NCBI GenBank assembly: GCA_902778205.1
Contig: CACYWX010000136.1
Coordinates: forward strand, 1 to 7,952
Reading direction: 5' to 3'
Source of the DNA: an uncultured Ruminococcus sp.
Lineage (GTDB): Bacteria; Bacillota; Clostridia; Oscillospirales; CAG-272
Length of the DNA: 7,952 bases
Below, piece by piece: positions 5,402-7,952 of this stretch (position 1 is its first letter; every line of letters begins with the position of its first letter). A program made the position numbers and the translations under genes. The notes beneath the pieces are model-generated. The model made no database searches. It was not told the origin of the DNA and saw only the letters and a program-made list of their open reading frames with translations.

Positions 5402-6241
5402 ATGAGCGAAAAGAAACGGTTTCTCGAGCCGGAGGATTACATCGATCCGGCCTGCCCCTTCTGCACGGAGCAGTACGAAAAGGAGCCTCCCGTCCGCTCC
5501 ATCCCGTCCGACCGGGTGATCCGGAGGCTGGACGAGCACCTGTCCCGGGACGACACCGCCGCCGCCGAGCGCCATCTGCTCTACTGGCTCCGGGAGGCGG
5601 AGGCCGGAAGAGATCTGCGGGGCGAATTCCTGGTGCGCGGCGAGCTGGCGGGTCTGTACAGGAAGCTGGGCCGGAGGGAGGACGCCCTTCTGCAGTCGGC
5701 GGAGACCATGCGGCTGATGGAGGCCCTTCATATGGAGAACGGGATGGACGGAGCCACCGCCATGATCAACCGGGCCACGGTGCTGAAGGCTTTCGGGCGG
5801 GCGGAGGAGTCGATCCCCCTGTTCGAGCGGGCGCGGGCGGTCTACGAGGCGTCCCCAGCCCTGGGACCGTACCGGCTGGGCGGGCTGTACAACAATTACG
5901 CCCTGGCCCTCTGCGACTGCCGGCGGTATCCCGAGGCCCGGGCGCTGTATGAAAAGGCCCTGTCCGTCATGGAACGGGCGGAGGGCGGAGAGCCGGAGAG
6001 GGCGGTCACCTGGCTGAATCTTGCGGACCTGGAGACGGCGGAGCGCGGTCCCGAGGAGGCGGAGGAGGCGGTGAACCGGTGCCTGTCCGAGGCGGAGCGG
6101 CTTCTGGACGCCCCGGGGCTGGCGCGGGACGGAAACTACGCCTTCGTCTGCGAAAAATGCGCGCCGGTGTTCTCCTATTACGGGTGGTTCCTCACCGCCG
6201 GGGAGCTGGAGCGCCGGGCGAAGGAGATTTACAGACGATGA
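5402..6241 (+). CDS. Tetratricopeptide-repeat protein with terminal CxxC motifs
   Basis: A 279-residue soluble protein with no signal peptide or membrane segment. The middle is helical and repetitive: TPR-like units at about 73-106 (ending the first helix in LYRKLGRREDAL), 116-149, 157-190 (NNYALALCDCRRYPEARALYEKAL) and a weaker one at 199-232. A CPFC motif lies at 18-21 and a CEKC motif at 250-253, one near each end, so the four cysteines could bind one metal ion or pair as disulfides. TPR arrays are protein-protein docking surfaces. The likely partner is the nucleotidyltransferase-like product of the next gene, since the stop codon overlaps that gene's start (ATGA). The Shine-Dalgarno GGGAGG is eight bases before the ATG. 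Its biochemical function is unknown. Confidence 0.85.
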   Translation: MSEKKRFLEPEDYIDPACPFCTEQYEKEPPVRSIPSDRVIRRLDEHLSRDDTAAAERHLLYWLREAEAGRDLRGEFLVRGELAGLYRKLGRREDALLQSAETMRLMEALHMENGMDGATAMINRATVLKAFGRAEESIPLFERARAVYEASPALGPYRLGGLYNNYALALCDCRRYPEARALYEKALSVMERAEGGEPERAVTWLNLADLETAERGPEEAEEAVNRCLSEAERLLDAPGLARDGNYAFVCEKCAPVFSYYGWFLTAGELERRAKEIYRR

Positions 6242-7164
6242 AGGGGCTGGAGCTGGCGCGGCGGTACTATGAGGAATGGGGCGTTCCCATGCTGGCCCGG
6301 TTTCCGGAGCTTTCGGACCGGATCGCCGCCGGTCTGTGCGGGAGCGGCTCGGAATGCTTCGGCTACGACGATCCGGTGTCCAGGGATCACGATTTCGAGC
6401 CCGGCTTCCAGATCTTTCTGGACGAGGAGGCAGTCGACCGGCGTACCCTGTTTCTGTTGGAGCGGGCCTACGACGGACTGCCGAAGGAATTCGAGGGCGT
6501 GAAGCGGGAGCGCATGGTCCCCGTGGGAGGACGGCGGCACGGGGTACTCGACATCGGGGCGTTTTTCCGTTCCAGATGCGGGTCCCCGGACGGGAGGCTG
6601 ACGGTCCGGGAATGGCTGACCCTGCCGGAGCAGTCCCTGGCCGAGGCCGTCAACGGGGAGATCTTTTCCGACCCCTGCGGCACGGTCACGGAGATCCGGC
6701 GGCGGCTGGCATACTTCCCGGAGGACGTCCGGCTGAAGAAGCTGGCGGGGAACCTGCTCCTCATGCATCAGGCGGGACTGTACAACTACTCCCGGATTCT
6801 GGCCCACGGGGAGACGGCTTCCGCTCAGCTGGCGGTCGGGGAATTCGTGTCGGCGGCCATGGGGACCGTGTTCCTGCTGAACCGGCGGTACCGGCCCTTC
6901 TATAAGTGGACCTTCCGGGCTCTGCGGGAGCTGGAGACTTTGGGGGAGCTGGCGGATTCTTTCGAGTATCTGCTGACCTCCGAGAATACGGGGGACGCGG
7001 CGAGGGTCAAGGAAGCCGTCATGGAGGACGTCTGCGCCCTGATCCTGGACCGGGTCCCGGAAGCGGAGGGAAAGAGAAACGATCCGGAATCCGCCGCCTA
7101 CGCCGTCAACGATCGGATCGCCGACGGGGAGCTCCGCGCCATGCACGTTCTGGCGGGAGTGTGA
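6238..7164 (+). CDS. DUF4037-type putative nucleotidyltransferase
   Basis: A 308-residue protein. Residues 35-52 hold the polymerase-beta-like nucleotidyltransferase signature: GSGSE (35-39), then the SRDHDF motif with D50 and D52 as candidate metal ligands. D105 in GVLDIG is a possible third carboxylate. The helical C-terminal half includes NRRYRPFYKW (about 215-224), which I recognise as typical of DUF4037. Such enzymes transfer a nucleotide to a small molecule or protein, but the substrate is not known. The start at 6238 is chosen because it overlaps the TPR stop codon (ATGA), has AAGGAG at 6221-6226, and begins just before the conserved domain. An open frame does extend upstream to 6079, but it lies inside the TPR gene in another frame. 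Translational coupling suggests the two products act as a complex. Confidence 0.85.
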   Translation: MKGLELARRYYEEWGVPMLARFPELSDRIAAGLCGSGSECFGYDDPVSRDHDFEPGFQIFLDEEAVDRRTLFLLERAYDGLPKEFEGVKRERMVPVGGRRHGVLDIGAFFRSRCGSPDGRLTVREWLTLPEQSLAEAVNGEIFSDPCGTVTEIRRRLAYFPEDVRLKKLAGNLLLMHQAGLYNYSRILAHGETASAQLAVGEFVSAAMGTVFLLNRRYRPFYKWTFRALRELETLGELADSFEYLLTSENTGDAARVKEAVMEDVCALILDRVPEAEGKRNDPESAAYAVNDRIADGELRAMHVLAGV

Positions 7165-7170
7165 AGAAAG

Positions 7171-7208
7171 AGCGGAGCTGTCCTTTGCGCGGCAGCTCCG
7201 CTGTTTTT
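7171..7208 (+). terminator. Intrinsic terminator of the TPR / DUF4037 operon
   Basis: The perfect 10-bp arms AGCGGAGCTG (7171-7180) and CAGCTCCGCT (7193-7202) enclose a 12-base loop and are followed by GTTTTT. It begins six bases after the stop codon of the nucleotidyltransferase-like gene. This is a strong canonical terminator. Confidence 0.9.
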
Positions 7209-7228
7209 ACGCCTTCCAGCGTAAGGGA

Positions 7229-7318
7229 GGAAACGCTCCGCGTTTCCGAAAAGATCCGCTGTGCGCGGAGGCACCGGGGAGGGACACCATCTCAGGCCGA
7301 AGGTGCCCCTCCCCGGTG
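7229..7318. repeat. Tandem hairpins including a 17-bp inverted repeat
   Basis: Three inverted repeats lie in a row. GGAAACGC/GCGTTTCC is perfect with a TCC loop (7229-7247). TCCGC/GCGGA has a 5-base loop (7255-7269). A long stem has arms 7272-7288 and 7302-7318, 17 bp with a single mismatch and a 13-base loop. The last would form a very stable RNA structure but has no T tract directly after it. No coding frame explains the series. It resembles the hairpin cluster at the left edge in layout but not in sequence, and is probably an intergenic repeat module. Confidence 0.5.
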
Positions 7319-7329
7319 GGCCCCCCTTG

Positions 7330-7585
7330 GCCCTATGGCATAAGCCTACAGTTCGTCCTTGTATCCAACCATGTCCTTACAACCCACGCTTCGCGGTGAA
7401 ACATGAGGTCATCGATTGCGCGGATCGGATTCGGAAGCCGAGGAATATCGCGATCAAAACGCGCGTCCATTTACAAGGTCGCGACGGAGAAAAGACGGAA
7501 CTGAAAGTCCAGTCTCGCGGATTTATGTCAGTCTGTGTACAGGAAGGCAAAACATTTCCCTCCTTCCCGTGTGGACACACGAACC
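7330..7585 (+). other. Lower-GC stretch without an intact gene; possible decayed coding remnant
   Basis: This stretch is clearly less GC-rich than the genes on both sides. No ORF here has a convincing start, ribosome site and family match. On the plus strand, the frame read from 7387 stays open and gives protein-like text (RFAVKHEVIDCADRIRKP, then IAIKTRVHLQGRDGEK) but lacks a start codon at its beginning and runs into the antisense of the next gene. It may be a gene fragment from a past insertion or deletion, or chance. I recognise no family. No clear terminator for the S1-domain gene is visible, only an imperfect GGAAGG/CCTTCC pairing around 7542-7567. Confidence 0.25.
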
Positions 7586-7587
7586 TG

Positions 7588-7952
7588 TCAGTACATCCCC
7601 TCCGGAGCGCCGAACACCGTCTCCACCAGCTTCCGGCTCCCCTCCGGGGAATAGCGCCAGCGGGTCAGATGCAGGGTTCCGTCCGGGGAGACCGCGGGAA
7701 GATGGGGAATGCCGGGGGAGACGGGGGCGGGTCCCCCCACGTCCACCAGAGCCAGCTTGATTTTCATGCGGTCCGGCAGGATGCTTTTGATGTAGACCGA
7801 ACAGCGTGCCCCGGCCTCCGCCTCCGGAGAGGGCTCCGCCAGTCCGGCCAGATTCGGCGTCAGCTCGATGAACACCCCGTAGTCCTCCACCGAGCGGATG
7901 ATGCCGCGCACCGTGGTTCCGGGGGTGAAGAGGGCCGCGTTTTCCTCCCAGG
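7588..7952 (-). CDS. S1 RNA-binding-domain protein, C-terminal part (continues beyond the right edge)
   Basis: The frame is open to the window edge, so about 120 C-terminal residues are seen and the true start is off-window. GTG at 7909-7911 is an internal valine, because the preceding codons (WEENAALFTPGTT) already belong to the domain. The sequence from FTPGTTVRGII through DYGVFIELTPNLAGLAE to KIKL is a typical S1 OB-fold that binds single-stranded RNA. The tail after it, with LTRWRYSPEGSRKLVETVFG, matches what I recall of S1-like proteins of Oscillospiraceae, often annotated as ribosomal protein S1-like. The full gene probably carries more than one S1 domain. The role is probably RNA binding linked to translation or RNA metabolism (inference). 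Confidence 0.85.
   Translation of the reverse strand, partial: WEENAALFTPGTTVRGIIRSVEDYGVFIELTPNLAGLAEPSPEAEAGARCSVYIKSILPDRMKIKLALVDVGGPAPVSPGIPHLPAVSPDGTLHLTRWRYSPEGSRKLVETVFGAPEGMY

Noticed and set aside
6079..6237. Upstream extension of the nucleotidyltransferase-like frame to an ATG at 6079
   Set aside because: The extension is Arg/Gly/Ala-rich, lies wholly inside the TPR gene in another frame, and has no homology pattern. The ATGA overlap at 6238 gives a proper start.
6229..7146. A 305-codon minus-strand frame opposite the nucleotidyltransferase-like gene
   Set aside because: It is Pro/Gln/Arg-rich and has no motif. The plus-strand gene has the GSGSE...DHD signature and operon context.
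5402..7164. Reading the TPR / nucleotidyltransferase pair as a HEPN-MNT toxin-antitoxin module
   Set aside because: The nucleotidyltransferase is about twice the size of a minimal MNT antitoxin, and the partner is a TPR protein without the HEPN R-x4-6-H motif.
7377..7580. A 67-codon minus-strand ORF downstream of the S1-domain gene
   Set aside because: It has no convincing ribosome site and no family resemblance, and it lies in a region that looks non-coding or decayed.
1..7952. CRISPR arrays, tRNA or rRNA genes, and transposase genes
   Set aside because: No regularly spaced direct repeats, no cloverleaf or rRNA-like stretch, and no transposase motif were seen on either strand.

Overview
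The window is GC-rich and has purine-rich Shine-Dalgarno sites, sigma-70-type promoters and a strictly anaerobic gene content. An oxygen-sensitive class III ribonucleotide reductase, its radical-SAM activase and a short S1-domain protein point to an anaerobic Clostridia bacterium. The style (GC-rich, with intergenic hairpin clusters) suggests an Oscillospiraceae / Faecalibacterium-like gut lineage. The lineage is inferred from gene content and composition, not from a marker gene.

Left half, minus strand: an anaerobic deoxynucleotide-synthesis locus in the order nrdG (4609 to 3908), nrdD (3707 to 1209), then a thioredoxin-reductase-like flavoprotein (1122 to 202). NrdD carries a fused C-terminal glutaredoxin/thioredoxin-like domain with a CPNC centre. 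The reductase, the redoxin domain and the RNR could therefore form one electron-delivery chain, with NrdG installing the glycyl radical. The flavoprotein lacks the usual NADPH-binding HRRxxxR motif, so its electron donor is uncertain. nrdD has its own near-consensus promoter. One NrdR-box-like palindrome fills its spacer and another lies exactly 31 bp upstream. nrdG has a separate promoter with no visible NrdR box. A perfect hairpin with a T tract separates nrdD from the reductase gene.

Right half, plus strand: a small lipoprotein (4808-5317) whose C-terminal part resembles a subtilisin-type protease propeptide with no protease attached. It is followed by a two-gene operon (5402-7164) with its own promoter: a TPR protein with a CxxC motif near each end, overlapping by ATGA a DUF4037-type putative nucleotidyltransferase. 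A strong terminator follows. The next stretch (7209-7587) holds more hairpins and a lower-GC segment with a possible decayed reading frame. The window ends in the 3' part of a minus-strand gene for an S1 RNA-binding-domain protein that runs off the right edge. The extreme left edge (1-77) is a cluster of three hairpins that looks like a dispersed intergenic repeat.
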